The position numbers and the translations under genes were made by a program. A model generated the notes under the pieces. It saw only the letters and a program-made list of their open reading frames with translations, made no database searches and was not told the origin of the DNA. A DNA stretch of 64,000 nucleotides from Betaproteobacteria bacterium (GTDB lineage Bacteria > Pseudomonadota > Gammaproteobacteria > Burkholderiales > Burkholderiaceae_E), in contig VGHA01000001.1 of the NCBI GenBank assembly GCA_016868375.1, forward strand, positions 1 to 64,000, written 5' to 3'. Positions 1 to 7,802 of this stretch are shown piece by piece (position 1 is the stretch's first letter; the number at the start of each line of letters is the position of its first letter).

Positions 1-133
1 GGACTGGTTCGCCTCGGACTGCCAACTTGCCGGACATCACATTGAACAGGGCCTGCAGGCAGCAGGGCGTGACACCGAGGGCAAGCTTGCCCATCCGATC
101 ACGCTGCTCCGCATCGCCTACGGTCTTCACTAA
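1..133 (+). CDS. C-terminal end of an Fe-S (CCG-domain, GlpC/heterodisulfide-reductase-like) protein, partial
   Basis: The window opens inside a reading frame whose last 43 residues run to a TAA. The tail carries a DCQLAGHHI-type segment and ends HPITLLRIAYGLH. This resembles the end of CCG-domain iron-sulfur proteins related to GlpC and heterodisulfide reductase subunits, where a Cys in a SDCxxAxxHI context is followed by a HPIxLLxxAYG ending. The next gene encodes DUF3501, a family often found directly after such Fe-S proteins, which supports the reading. The catalytic part lies outside the window, so function is inferred from this short tail and the neighbour only. Confidence 0.6.
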   Translation, partial: DWFASDCQLAGHHIEQGLQAAGRDTEGKLAHPITLLRIAYGLH

Positions 134-172
134 GTTCCCTCACCCTCAACCATCCATTAGAAACACATCGAC

Positions 173-769
173 ATGAGTATCGCCATGCCGCAAGTCACCC
201 GTGAATCGCTGATGACGCTCGAGGCCTATTCGCGCGGACGCGCTGAGTTCCGACGCAAGGTTATCGAACACAAGAAGCCGAGGAAGGTCCACCTCGGCGA
301 AAACGTCACGTTGCTGTTCGAAGACGAAACAACCATTCGGTACCAGATCCAGGAAATGCTTCGCATTGAAAAGATCTTCGAAGAGGAAGGCATTCAGCAC
401 GAACTTGACGCCTATAACCCACTCATCCCGGACGGGCGGAATTTCAAGGCCACCATGCTGATTGAGTTTGTCGAAGCCACCACTCGCCGTCAGGAACTTG
501 CGAAGCTGATCGGCATTGAGGACCGCGTGTGGGTGCAGGTGGAGGGCTCGCCCCGCGTTTATGCGATTGCCGACGAGGATCTGGAGCGCGAGAACGAGGA
601 AAAAACCTCGTCCGTCCATTTTCTGCGCTTTGAACTGACCGATGACATGGCTGCCGCACTGAAGTACGGGGTGTCGTTGGCCATTGGGGTGGACCACCCC
701 AACTACACCGCGTCGGTGTCTCCCGTGGCGCCCGAAACGCGCGCTGCGCTGGCGGCTGACCTGGCTTAA
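173..769 (+). CDS. DUF3501 family protein
   Basis: This 198-residue protein matches the DUF3501 family as I know it. It has an early ITRESLMTLEAY-like segment, the stretch LLFEDETTIRYQIQEMLRIEKIFEE, and an ELDAYNPLIPDG motif followed by KATMLIEF. There is no signal peptide or membrane segment, so it should be cytoplasmic. The biochemical role is unknown. The family usually sits beside rubrerythrin or CCG-domain Fe-S proteins, as here with the tail 39 bases upstream, suggesting a redox-linked partner role. The start ATG at 173 has an in-frame alternative five codons later and only weak ribosome-binding sequence, so the first few residues are uncertain. Confidence 0.85.
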   Translation: MSIAMPQVTRESLMTLEAYSRGRAEFRRKVIEHKKPRKVHLGENVTLLFEDETTIRYQIQEMLRIEKIFEEEGIQHELDAYNPLIPDGRNFKATMLIEFVEATTRRQELAKLIGIEDRVWVQVEGSPRVYAIADEDLERENEEKTSSVHFLRFELTDDMAAALKYGVSLAIGVDHPNYTASVSPVAPETRAALAADLA

Positions 770-785
770 TCGGGAAAAGCCTCGC

Positions 786-839
786 GGAACGCGCCGCCGG
801 CTTGGCAGCGCGTTCCGTTCGGTCCCGCCTGCCGGGACC
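786..839 (+). terminator. tandem hairpins after the DUF3501 gene
   Basis: Two perfect inverted repeats follow the stop codon: GGAACGCGC/GCGCGTTCC at 786-794 and 808-816, and GGTCCC/GGGACC at 821-826 and 834-839. The second is followed by AATAAAG rather than a clean U run. They separate the DUF3501 unit from the TAXI transporter operon and probably end its transcripts. Confidence 0.6.
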
Positions 840-863
840 AATAAAGTGCGCGCCTTGGTTGCG

Positions 864-954
864 CGAGCCCGGTTCTGCTGCTAGTTTGCCCGCACAACAA
901 GGTGCCGGGCTCGATTTCTCTGATTCGCACCTCAAACGGCTGGGTTCGAGCCCG
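864..954 (+). promoter_or_regulatory. leader with mutually exclusive hairpins upstream of the TAXI operon
   Basis: CGAGCCCGG at 864-872 can pair with CCGGGCTCG at 905-913. Almost the same middle strand (906-914) can instead pair with TCGAGCCCG at 946-954. Only one 9-bp helix can form at a time. The downstream helix ends about ten bases before the AGGGAG ribosome-binding site of the TAXI gene. The geometry resembles an attenuator or translational switch, but no run of U residues is present and no ligand class is recognised. Confidence 0.3.
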
Positions 955-976
955 TCCGGCCATCAGGGAGACAACC

Positions 977-1981
977 ATGCAGTTCACCCGTCGCGCAGCC
1001 CTTCTCGCCCTTGGCGCCAGCAGCCTCTCAGTATCTGGAACAGCGTTTGCTCAGGCAGGCACCGACCTGAAATTTGGCGCGATGCCGCTGGGCTCGATCT
1101 GGTATGTGTTTGCCGCAAGCGTCGCGAAACACGTGCAGCCTGCGCTGCCCGCAGGGTCCAAGGTTGACATCATCGCGCGCGGCGGCGGTATCGGAAACCC
1201 GATTCTGGTAAACGAAGGCAAGGCTGACGTCGCATTCGCCAATGTGATTACCTCGGTGTGGGCCATGAACGGCGAGGAGGAAATCTACAAAGGCAAGAAG
1301 TATCCGAACATTCGCGCCTTGCTGGGCGGCCTGAATGAAGTCTGGATCGCCGGGATGCTGACCGAGGACTACATTCGGCGCACCGGCAACGACGCGCTCG
1401 ATAAGGCGCTGCTCTCAAAGGACCCGCCGCGACTCATCATGAAGCCGGCCGGCAGCACGGTGCCGCCTTCGGTTCGGATCATCTTCGAGTCGTTGGGGCT
1501 CACGTTCGACAAGTACCGCGCGGCCGGCGGCCAGATCATTCAGATAGATGTCGGCCAGATTCCCAACATGATGCGAAACGGCCGTGCCGATCTTTATTTC
1601 GAAAGTGTTTCGCCAGGCCACCCTGCCACACAAGAGGTCACGCTCACAGTCCCGATGCGGTTTATGGACCTGCCCGACCGATCATTGAAGGCGCTCGCCC
1701 AAAACGGCCTCAAGGTGCATCCGCTACCCGCGTCGTTCAAGGGGCAGAACGGTCCGACCAAGGCGGCTGACTTCGGAACCAACATGATCGTCCATAAGGA
1801 CATGCCCGACGCGACGGCCTACGCGATTACCAAAGCGGTCATTGAGAACCGCGACGCGATCGTCGCCGAGAACAAGGCTATGGAGGGCTTCGTCGCCAAA
1901 GATGCCTGGCGCCCTGAAAACGTCGGCATCCCGCTGCATCCGGGCGCGATCCGCTATTACAAAGAACGCGGCTGGATGTGA
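977..1981 (+). CDS. TAXI-type TRAP transporter periplasmic substrate-binding protein
   Basis: A 334-residue exported receptor. The start at 977 is chosen over the longer ORF start at 902 because AGGGAG lies just upstream and it places a twin-arginine-like signal (TRRAALLALG, cleavage near AFAQA) at the N-terminus. The mature part begins with the LKFGAMPLGSIWYVFAAS pattern typical of TAXI receptors, then a GGGIGNPILVNEGKADVAFAN segment of the TRAP-associated extracytoplasmic fold. Its stop overlaps the start of the fused permease by four bases (GTGA), so receptor and permease are co-translated. It should capture a small organic acid in the periplasm; the ligand cannot be read from sequence. 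Confidence 0.92.
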   Translation: MQFTRRAALLALGASSLSVSGTAFAQAGTDLKFGAMPLGSIWYVFAASVAKHVQPALPAGSKVDIIARGGGIGNPILVNEGKADVAFANVITSVWAMNGEEEIYKGKKYPNIRALLGGLNEVWIAGMLTEDYIRRTGNDALDKALLSKDPPRLIMKPAGSTVPPSVRIIFESLGLTFDKYRAAGGQIIQIDVGQIPNMMRNGRADLYFESVSPGHPATQEVTLTVPMRFMDLPDRSLKALAQNGLKVHPLPASFKGQNGPTKAADFGTNMIVHKDMPDATAYAITKAVIENRDAIVAENKAMEGFVAKDAWRPENVGIPLHPGAIRYYKERGWM

Positions 1982-3822
1982 GTGCGCCGCTTGCCCGGCT
2001 GCTGAGCCCGCGGTTTCTGCTCGCACTCGTCTTCCTGCTGTTTCAGCTTTATCTGCTTGTCGAGCCGCTGCAGCAGGAGATCACCCTGCCGGTACATATC
2101 GGGCTGTCACTGCTGGCCGTGTTCGCCTGGGTGCCGGCGGGCAGCCAGCGATGGCACCGGGTTATCGATGGTTTGCTGCTTGCGGCCAGCGCGGCCGTCC
2201 TCGCCTACTACCTCATTGAGCTGCCGCGTCTGTCAGACAGAATGGAGAATGTCGACGATGTATTGAGCGTTGACCTGCTGTTTGGCTCACTGCTGCTGCT
2301 GGTGCTGATGGAGGCGGTTCGCCGGGTGGTGGGCTGGAGCCTGATCTGGGTGATTGCGGCGTTCGTTGCGTACTGTTTTCTCGGACCTTGGGCGCCCGGC
2401 TGGCTGTCTTTCCAGGGTTTCGAGTTTTCGTTGTTCATCGAAATCATGACAATGGCGTCGCACGGGGTGTTGGGGGTCACCACGCAAACCTCGGTCGATT
2501 TCGTCTGGTATTTCATATTGTTTGGCGTGGTGTATTCGGCCACTGGTGGCGGGCAGCTGTTCATTGACAGCGCGCTGCGGCTGGTTGGCCAACGCCGAGG
2601 CGGTGCGGCAAAGTCTGGAATTGTTGCCTCGGCGATGTTTGGAACCATCAGCGGCAGCGCGGTGGCCAATGTGGTGGCTACCGGAATCTTCACGATTCCT
2701 CTTATGAAGCGAACTGGCTACACCGCCGAGGAAGCGGGCGCGCACGAAGCAACTTCATCCACGGGCGGCCAACTGATGCCGCCGGTGATGGGCGTCGCCG
2801 CGTTCGTGATGGCCGAGCTGCTGGTTGTTCCGTACAGCCGAATCGCGTTGGCGGGGGTCATTCCCGCAGTCGCCTATTACTTCGCGCTTTACATGATCGT
2901 CGACCTGAAAGCACAGCGTCGTGGCATTGGAACCCTGGCTGCCAGCGACCTCGGCAGTATCGGCGCAATCGGGCCTCGCGCGCACATGTTCGCTTCGCCG
3001 CTGGTGTTGATTGCCATGCTTGCACTCGATTATTCAGCCCCGTTCGCAGCGCTGGTAGCATCGGGCGTGGCGCTCATCACTTGTTATTTTCGCAGAGAGT
3101 CGCGGCTATCACTGACCGGCTGGATCGACATGATCGAGGAAACAGCCCGTCAGGCGTCGCAGGTGGCCATTCCGATCATCGCGATCGGCATCATCATTGC
3201 CGTTGCAATTCAGTCGAACCTTGCGCTCAAGTTCTCAACACAGCTTATTTCGCTGTCAGGCGGCACGCTGATCGGCGCAATGCTCATGATCATTCTGGGC
3301 TGCATTGTGATGGGCATGGGCCTGCCCACGGTTGCGGCCTACATCATTGGTGCGATCCTGTTTGTTCCGGCAATGACCAAGCTTGGCGTCGATACGCTCG
3401 CAGCGCATTTCTTCGTGATGTATTACTGCGTGCTGTCGATGATCACACCGCCGGTCGCACTCGCTTCCTACGCGGCGGCAGGAATCGCCCAGGCCGACTC
3501 GATGAAAACCGGCTGGCTGGCTTTCAAGCTGTCCATGGTGTTGTTCCTGATTCCGTTCGCATTTGTCTTCGACCCATCCCTGCTCTGGAGTGGCGAGCCG
3601 CACTGGATCGCCTTGGCGTTCATCTCGGTGATGGCAGCCACCCACGCGTGGGCGGTCATGTTGGAAGGCTTTCTAAGACGGCCTCTCGGTATTCTGCTTC
3701 GCCTGGTATTCGGTGGCTTCGCGCTTGCGGTCCTGTTCTCGCCCACGGGCACACTTGCCTGGGGCATTGCGGCAGCCGGTCTGGCGATCACCCACCTGAC
3801 CTTGTGGGCGAAGTCGCGATGA
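1978..3822 (+). CDS. TRAP transporter fused permease (DctQM fusion, TAXI type)
   Basis: A 614-residue polytopic membrane protein whose length and order of segments fit the 4TM/12TM fused permease that partners TAXI receptors. The start is GTG at 1978, overlapping the receptor stop. Hydrophobic segments run almost throughout. The large-subunit core includes MFGTISGSAVANVVATGIFTIP and the ATSSTGGQLMPPVMG stretch, and a late MGLPTVAAYIIGA segment, all typical of the DctM-like ion-coupled domain. It uses an ion gradient to import the ligand delivered by the TAXI protein. The downstream lyase-like gene starts in its stop codon (ATGA), tying uptake to metabolism. Confidence 0.93.
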   Translation: MSAPLARLLSPRFLLALVFLLFQLYLLVEPLQQEITLPVHIGLSLLAVFAWVPAGSQRWHRVIDGLLLAASAAVLAYYLIELPRLSDRMENVDDVLSVDLLFGSLLLLVLMEAVRRVVGWSLIWVIAAFVAYCFLGPWAPGWLSFQGFEFSLFIEIMTMASHGVLGVTTQTSVDFVWYFILFGVVYSATGGGQLFIDSALRLVGQRRGGAAKSGIVASAMFGTISGSAVANVVATGIFTIPLMKRTGYTAEEAGAHEATSSTGGQLMPPVMGVAAFVMAELLVVPYSRIALAGVIPAVAYYFALYMIVDLKAQRRGIGTLAASDLGSIGAIGPRAHMFASPLVLIAMLALDYSAPFAALVASGVALITCYFRRESRLSLTGWIDMIEETARQASQVAIPIIAIGIIIAVAIQSNLALKFSTQLISLSGGTLIGAMLMIILGCIVMGMGLPTVAAYIIGAILFVPAMTKLGVDTLAAHFFVMYYCVLSMITPPVALASYAAAGIAQADSMKTGWLAFKLSMVLFLIPFAFVFDPSLLWSGEPHWIALAFISVMAATHAWAVMLEGFLRRPLGILLRLVFGGFALAVLFSPTGTLAWGIAAAGLAITHLTLWAKSR

Positions 3823-4937
3823 GCGCCGCGGGCCCGCCGCGCGCGGGGAAAGGCCAGCGCTGGCCTCGCGAATCGGCTGAATTCAATGATCCTGTCACGG
3901 GGCGCCCGGTGCGAAGGATTACGGCGCACCCGTCCATTCACCACCATCCGTTTTTCTTTGTACCGTGCTTTGATCGAGCAATGCAAAGGCTGATTCTGGT
4001 GTCGCATCGAACCGGCCGTGCCCAGCTGTTTGCCGAGGACCAGCTTAACGGCGAACTGGTGCAGCTTACCGATAGAGACGACCTGGCGGAGTGGTCGATT
4101 CACCCGTCATATGACGGGCGACATGTGTTCTTCACTGCCGGCACCAGTGCCTGGAAGCTTGATCTGGACACCCTTCAGGAAACCGAGCTGACCGGCTTCG
4201 GCCAGGTCGCGATGCGTGAACGCGGCATGGTTGGGGCTACGATGGGAACCACCGCCCTCTCGCATGACGACCGCTGGTGGGCGGTGCCCGTGCGGTCCGG
4301 TCCCATCACCTGTTTTCATCTGATTGACACCGAGCGAGGGGGCAGCCGCGTCTTTCTCGAGCGCGACACCATCGGACACCCACAGTTTCATCCCGACGAT
4401 TCCAACCTGATCTTTTTCGCCGGACCGCTCACTAACCGGATCTGGTGCACGACGCGCGATGGTGGGAACGTCTGGAACCCCTACCCACGCAATGATCTGC
4501 TCCAGTGGATCACGCATGAAATGTGGATACCGGGGACCCGCGAGCTGGCATTTGTTGACTGGCCCAACGGCATGCGGGCGGTCAATGTGGACACTGGGGC
4601 GTGCCGGTGGCTGACACGCTTTCCTGCGTGGCATGCAGCAATCGACCCCAGCGGCCAGCGCGCGGTGTGCGACACCACGTTTCCCGACCGTGGCATTCAC
4701 CTGATTGACCTCAACACGGGCGTCGCACGCCCGCTCTGTACGCCAGGCTCCAGCAACGCGGGAAGCCACTGGGGCGGCCCGTTTCCTTACAACAATGGTC
4801 CGGTGGAAGTGTATGCGCCCCAGCACACGCATCCGCATCCGCGCTTCTCGCCCGATGGCCGCAGAGTGATCTACACCTCCGACGCCGACGGATACGCCCA
4901 GTTGTATGAGTGTGATATTGATGAGGAGCCTGCTTGA
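3819..4937 (+). CDS. oligogalacturonate lyase-like seven-bladed beta-propeller protein
   Basis: The start is set at ATG 3819, which overlaps the permease stop as ATGA; the ORF track extends far upstream in a shadow frame. The 372-residue product has no signal peptide and aligns by eye with family 22 oligogalacturonate lyases. It opens with DPVTGRPVRRIT, has THEMWIPG near residue 231 where the family has its catalytic His, and near residue 334 carries QHTHPHPRFSPDG, matching the Q-x-x-H-x-H metal-binding motif. In characterised members these side chains hold Mn2+ and beta-eliminate unsaturated digalacturonate. No other pectin gene is nearby, so the true substrate may be a different uronide or acid brought in by the TAXI-TRAP system. 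Confidence 0.82.
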   Translation: MSAAGPPRAGKGQRWPRESAEFNDPVTGRPVRRITAHPSIHHHPFFFVPCFDRAMQRLILVSHRTGRAQLFAEDQLNGELVQLTDRDDLAEWSIHPSYDGRHVFFTAGTSAWKLDLDTLQETELTGFGQVAMRERGMVGATMGTTALSHDDRWWAVPVRSGPITCFHLIDTERGGSRVFLERDTIGHPQFHPDDSNLIFFAGPLTNRIWCTTRDGGNVWNPYPRNDLLQWITHEMWIPGTRELAFVDWPNGMRAVNVDTGACRWLTRFPAWHAAIDPSGQRAVCDTTFPDRGIHLIDLNTGVARPLCTPGSSNAGSHWGGPFPYNNGPVEVYAPQHTHPHPRFSPDGRRVIYTSDADGYAQLYECDIDEEPA

Positions 4938-5989
4938 TCAGCGCCCCAGCGGCCCAGCCGAAGCTCGATGTGTTCTCGCACATTTTTCCGCCCGCTTATT
5001 TTGAGCGGATGAAGGCGCTCGCGCGAGATCTTGGCGCCATCAAGCGCTGGCTCACGATTCCGGTGCTCTACGACCTCGGGGCGCGGCTGCGGATGATGGA
5101 TCAGTTCCCTGGCTATCAGCAGCTGCTGACGCTTTCCAATCCGCCCATCGAGATGGTTGCCGGCCCGAACGATTCACCGGCGCTCGCCCAACTCGCCAAT
5201 GACGGCATGGCTGAGATCGTCGATCAATACCCCGAACGCTTTCCCGGCTTCGTGGCGTCGCTGCCCATGAACCATATCCCGGCAGCACTGGACGAAATGG
5301 ACCGTGCGATTGAGCAGTTGGGAGCCTGCGGCATCCAGATTTACACCAACGTCAATGGCCGACCGCTGGATGACCCCGAGTTCTGGCCCATTTTCGAGCG
5401 TGCAGTGACGCGACACCAGGTCCCCATCTGGATGCACCCGGCGCGCGGCGCAGGTTTTCCTGACTACCTGACTGAGAAGAAATCGAAGTTCGAAATCTGG
5501 TGGACCTTTGGCTGGCCTTACGAAACCAGCGCAGCCATGACCCGCATGGTGTTCTCCGGATTTTTTGATCGCCTGCCTGATTTGAAGCTGATCACCCATC
5601 ATATGGGTGCAATGATTCCTTTCTTCGACGGTCGTATCGGGCCCGGGCTGGATCAGTTTGGCAGCCGCACGTCGGATGAGGACTATGAGGGGCTCTTGAA
5701 GCGCATGCCGCGCCGCCCAATCGACTATTTCCGCATGTTTTACGCCGACACGGCGCTGGCAGGGGGCAGTTCAGGTCTGCGCTGTGGGCTCGACTTTTTC
5801 GGGGTGGACCGCGTGTTGTTCGCATGCGATTGCCCATTCGACCCGGAAGGTGGCCCGATGTTCCTGCGCACCATTCCTGAAGCCATCGACTCGCTGGGGC
5901 TGTCTGACGAAGACCGCGGCAAGATTTATTTTGGCAATGCGATGAAGATGCTGCGGCTGCGACACCGCAGCAATGGTGCCGCCGGCTAG
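4934..5989 (+). CDS. amidohydrolase-2 (ACMSD-like) family protein
   Basis: A 351-residue cytoplasmic protein of the amidohydrolase family PF04909, which includes ACMSD and resorcylate decarboxylases. It starts with TTG at 4934, overlapping the previous stop as TTGA. Visible family signatures are DVFSHIFPP at the N-terminus, WMHPARG mid-protein, LKLITHHMGAMIPF and the late ACDCPFDPEGG that carries the catalytic Asp. The usual HxH pair after beta-strand 1 reads FSH here, so the first metal-binding His is a Phe. That suggests altered metal binding or a decarboxylase/hydrolase subfamily. Its place as fourth gene in a translational chain indicates it processes the transported compound. Confidence 0.85.
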   Translation: MISAPAAQPKLDVFSHIFPPAYFERMKALARDLGAIKRWLTIPVLYDLGARLRMMDQFPGYQQLLTLSNPPIEMVAGPNDSPALAQLANDGMAEIVDQYPERFPGFVASLPMNHIPAALDEMDRAIEQLGACGIQIYTNVNGRPLDDPEFWPIFERAVTRHQVPIWMHPARGAGFPDYLTEKKSKFEIWWTFGWPYETSAAMTRMVFSGFFDRLPDLKLITHHMGAMIPFFDGRIGPGLDQFGSRTSDEDYEGLLKRMPRRPIDYFRMFYADTALAGGSSGLRCGLDFFGVDRVLFACDCPFDPEGGPMFLRTIPEAIDSLGLSDEDRGKIYFGNAMKMLRLRHRSNGAAG

Positions 5990-6007
5990 CCTGACGCATC
6001 ACTGATC

Positions 6008-6787
6008 ATGATTGACGTATCGGTTGACCAACCCGCGCGACGCGCCCGCCTGGCGATTCGCGAAGGGCGACATACCGGATCATCGCGCGGACTCGCAATG
6101 GGCTATGTCCAGTGCAATCTCGTCATCCTGCCGCGTCCTTACGCATTCGACTTCCTGCTCTACTGTCAACGCAACCCGCGTGCATGTCCGGTATTGGAAG
6201 TGACCGACCCGGGCAACCCCGAGCCGCAGCGTATTGCCCCCGGCGCAGATCTGCGCACCGATCTTGCGCGCTACACCGTGTGGCGAAACGGACAGCGTGA
6301 AGACGATCGACCTGACATCGGCTCACTGTGGCGCGATGACCTCGTAGCGTTTCTGATTGGCTCAGGCATCACCTTCGACCTGGCACTCGAGCGTGCGGGA
6401 GTTCCCACTGACCGCGACCGCTGGGTGCTGAACACCACGCTGCCCACCGAGGCGGCCGGGCCGTTCGCCGGTCCCCTGGTGGTCACCATGCGCTGGCTCA
6501 CCCCGGAGCAGGCCATCATCGCCACCCAGGTTTCGGCTCGGTTTCCATTCAACCACGGCGCACCGATCCATATTGGCGATCCGGCTGCGATTGGCGCAGA
6601 CCTCGCCCGGCCGCTGTTTGGCCCGCCGGTGGACCGGGTTCCAGCGGGACGCATCGCCGTATTCTGGGCCTGTGGCGTCACGCCCCAGGCCGCGGCTGAG
6701 AACGCGAGACCGGAACTCATGATCGCTCACGCACCTGCCCATAGTTTCATTACGGACCTGCTCGCGGACCGCTTCTGTCAGCCGTAG
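6008..6787 (+). CDS. DUF1445 (D-glutamate cyclase / YcsI-like) putative hydro-lyase
   Basis: A 259-residue protein with the clear DUF1445 pattern: GLAMGYVQCNLVILP near residue 30, DFLLYCQRNPRACPVLEV, DLRTDLARYTVW, DLVAFLIGSG, FNHGAPIHIGDP and the strongly conserved VFWACGVTPQAA, then a final HAPAHSFITD. Members have been called putative hydro-lyases, and the mammalian homologue acts as D-glutamate cyclase. It lies 18 bases after the amidohydrolase and continues the same plus-strand run, so a dehydratase-like step in the TAXI-linked pathway is plausible. Substrate assignment is inference. Confidence 0.88.
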   Translation: MIDVSVDQPARRARLAIREGRHTGSSRGLAMGYVQCNLVILPRPYAFDFLLYCQRNPRACPVLEVTDPGNPEPQRIAPGADLRTDLARYTVWRNGQREDDRPDIGSLWRDDLVAFLIGSGITFDLALERAGVPTDRDRWVLNTTLPTEAAGPFAGPLVVTMRWLTPEQAIIATQVSARFPFNHGAPIHIGDPAAIGADLARPLFGPPVDRVPAGRIAVFWACGVTPQAAAENARPELMIAHAPAHSFITDLLADRFCQP

Positions 6788-6798
6788 AATTTAGGGGC

Positions 6799-7794
6799 AT
6801 GAGCCCCAACAAGCCCTCATCTTTCCTCGCCAGGCGGCGGTTACTGGCCAGCGCGCTGGGCTTGCCCATTGCTGCGCTGGTTGCCAACCGCCCAGTTGCC
6901 AGCCCCGCCAGCGTCGATCTTGACTGGCACGACAGCGCGCGCAATCGTCCGGTACCGATTCGGCTTCACTTGCCCCGCTCGCCCGCCGCCGATGCAGCAC
7001 CGGCCCCGCTCGTTGTGTTCTCCCATGGGCTGGGCGGGTCACGCTACGGCTACACCTGGCTGGGCGAGTATTGGGCCGCTCACGGCATCGCCAGCCTCCA
7101 TGTTCAGCATGTGGGAAGCGACCGCGCGATCTGGGCAGAACGCGGCAATCCGCTTGCGATGTTGGGTCTGATGCGACAGGCGATCAGCGAGCGCGAGGCG
7201 ATTGCTCGGGCGCACGATGTTCGATTCGCGCTTGATCAGCTGATAGCCAGCGGATTTTCTCAACGCATTGACACTGCAAGAATCGTGATGGCAGGCCATT
7301 CCTATGGCGCCAATACCGCCATGTTGCTGTCGGGTGCGCGGATTGAGCGCGCCGAATTTGAGGCGCCCCTGGCCGACCGACGGGTGTCTGCCGCGATTCT
7401 GATCTCGGCCCCGCCCTTTCATGGCGAAGGCTCGCCCAAGCCAATCCTGGCACCGATCCGGGTTCCAACCTTGCATGTGACCGCAACCGAGGACGTCATA
7501 CGGGTGCCCGGATTTTTCAGCGCCCTCGACGATCGACTGGCGATTTTTGAAGCCGTTGCCGGGCCTGACAAAACACTGGCGGTTTACGCAGGCGGCTCGC
7601 ACAGCATGTTTACCGACCGGGTGTGGTCTGGCGGTGAGGCGCTGAACCGCTCCGTCAAATCGGCCACGCGCGAATTGGCGCTTGGATTCGTTGAGCGCCT
7701 GCTGAAAGGTAGAACGCCGCCGCTTAACGACTGGCCTGCCCGCCACGCGTCCATCCTGGATCGATTCGTACCCAGTCCGGTAAGCAGCGCCTGA
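6799..7794 (+). CDS. exported alpha/beta hydrolase (dienelactone hydrolase / PAF-acetylhydrolase-like)
   Basis: A 331-residue alpha/beta hydrolase with a twin-arginine-like signal (ARRRLLASALGLPIAA) at the N-terminus, so it probably acts in the periplasm. PLVVFSHGLGGSRYG supplies the oxyanion region, and IVMAGHSYGANTAMLL near residue 160-175 contains the GxSxG nucleophile elbow. The late AGGSHSMFTDR segment is the likely catalytic His. The family cleaves esters or lactones of small acids or lipids. It follows the DUF1445 gene by 11 bases and converges on the minus-strand deacetylase 8 bases downstream. Confidence 0.85.
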   Translation: MSPNKPSSFLARRRLLASALGLPIAALVANRPVASPASVDLDWHDSARNRPVPIRLHLPRSPAADAAPAPLVVFSHGLGGSRYGYTWLGEYWAAHGIASLHVQHVGSDRAIWAERGNPLAMLGLMRQAISEREAIARAHDVRFALDQLIASGFSQRIDTARIVMAGHSYGANTAMLLSGARIERAEFEAPLADRRVSAAILISAPPFHGEGSPKPILAPIRVPTLHVTATEDVIRVPGFFSALDDRLAIFEAVAGPDKTLAVYAGGSHSMFTDRVWSGGEALNRSVKSATRELALGFVERLLKGRTPPLNDWPARHASILDRFVPSPVSSA

Positions 7795-7802
7795 GCATTC
7801 AG

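Noticed and set aside
936-966. T-arm-like GGGTTCGAGCCC sequence upstream of the TAXI gene
   Set aside because: No matching acceptor, D or anticodon arm can be folded around it, and it is explained by the alternative hairpin strands.
3819-4937. Firm assignment as pectin-degrading oligogalacturonate lyase
   Set aside because: Motifs fit the fold and metal site, but no other pectin or galacturonate gene is present, so the substrate is left open.
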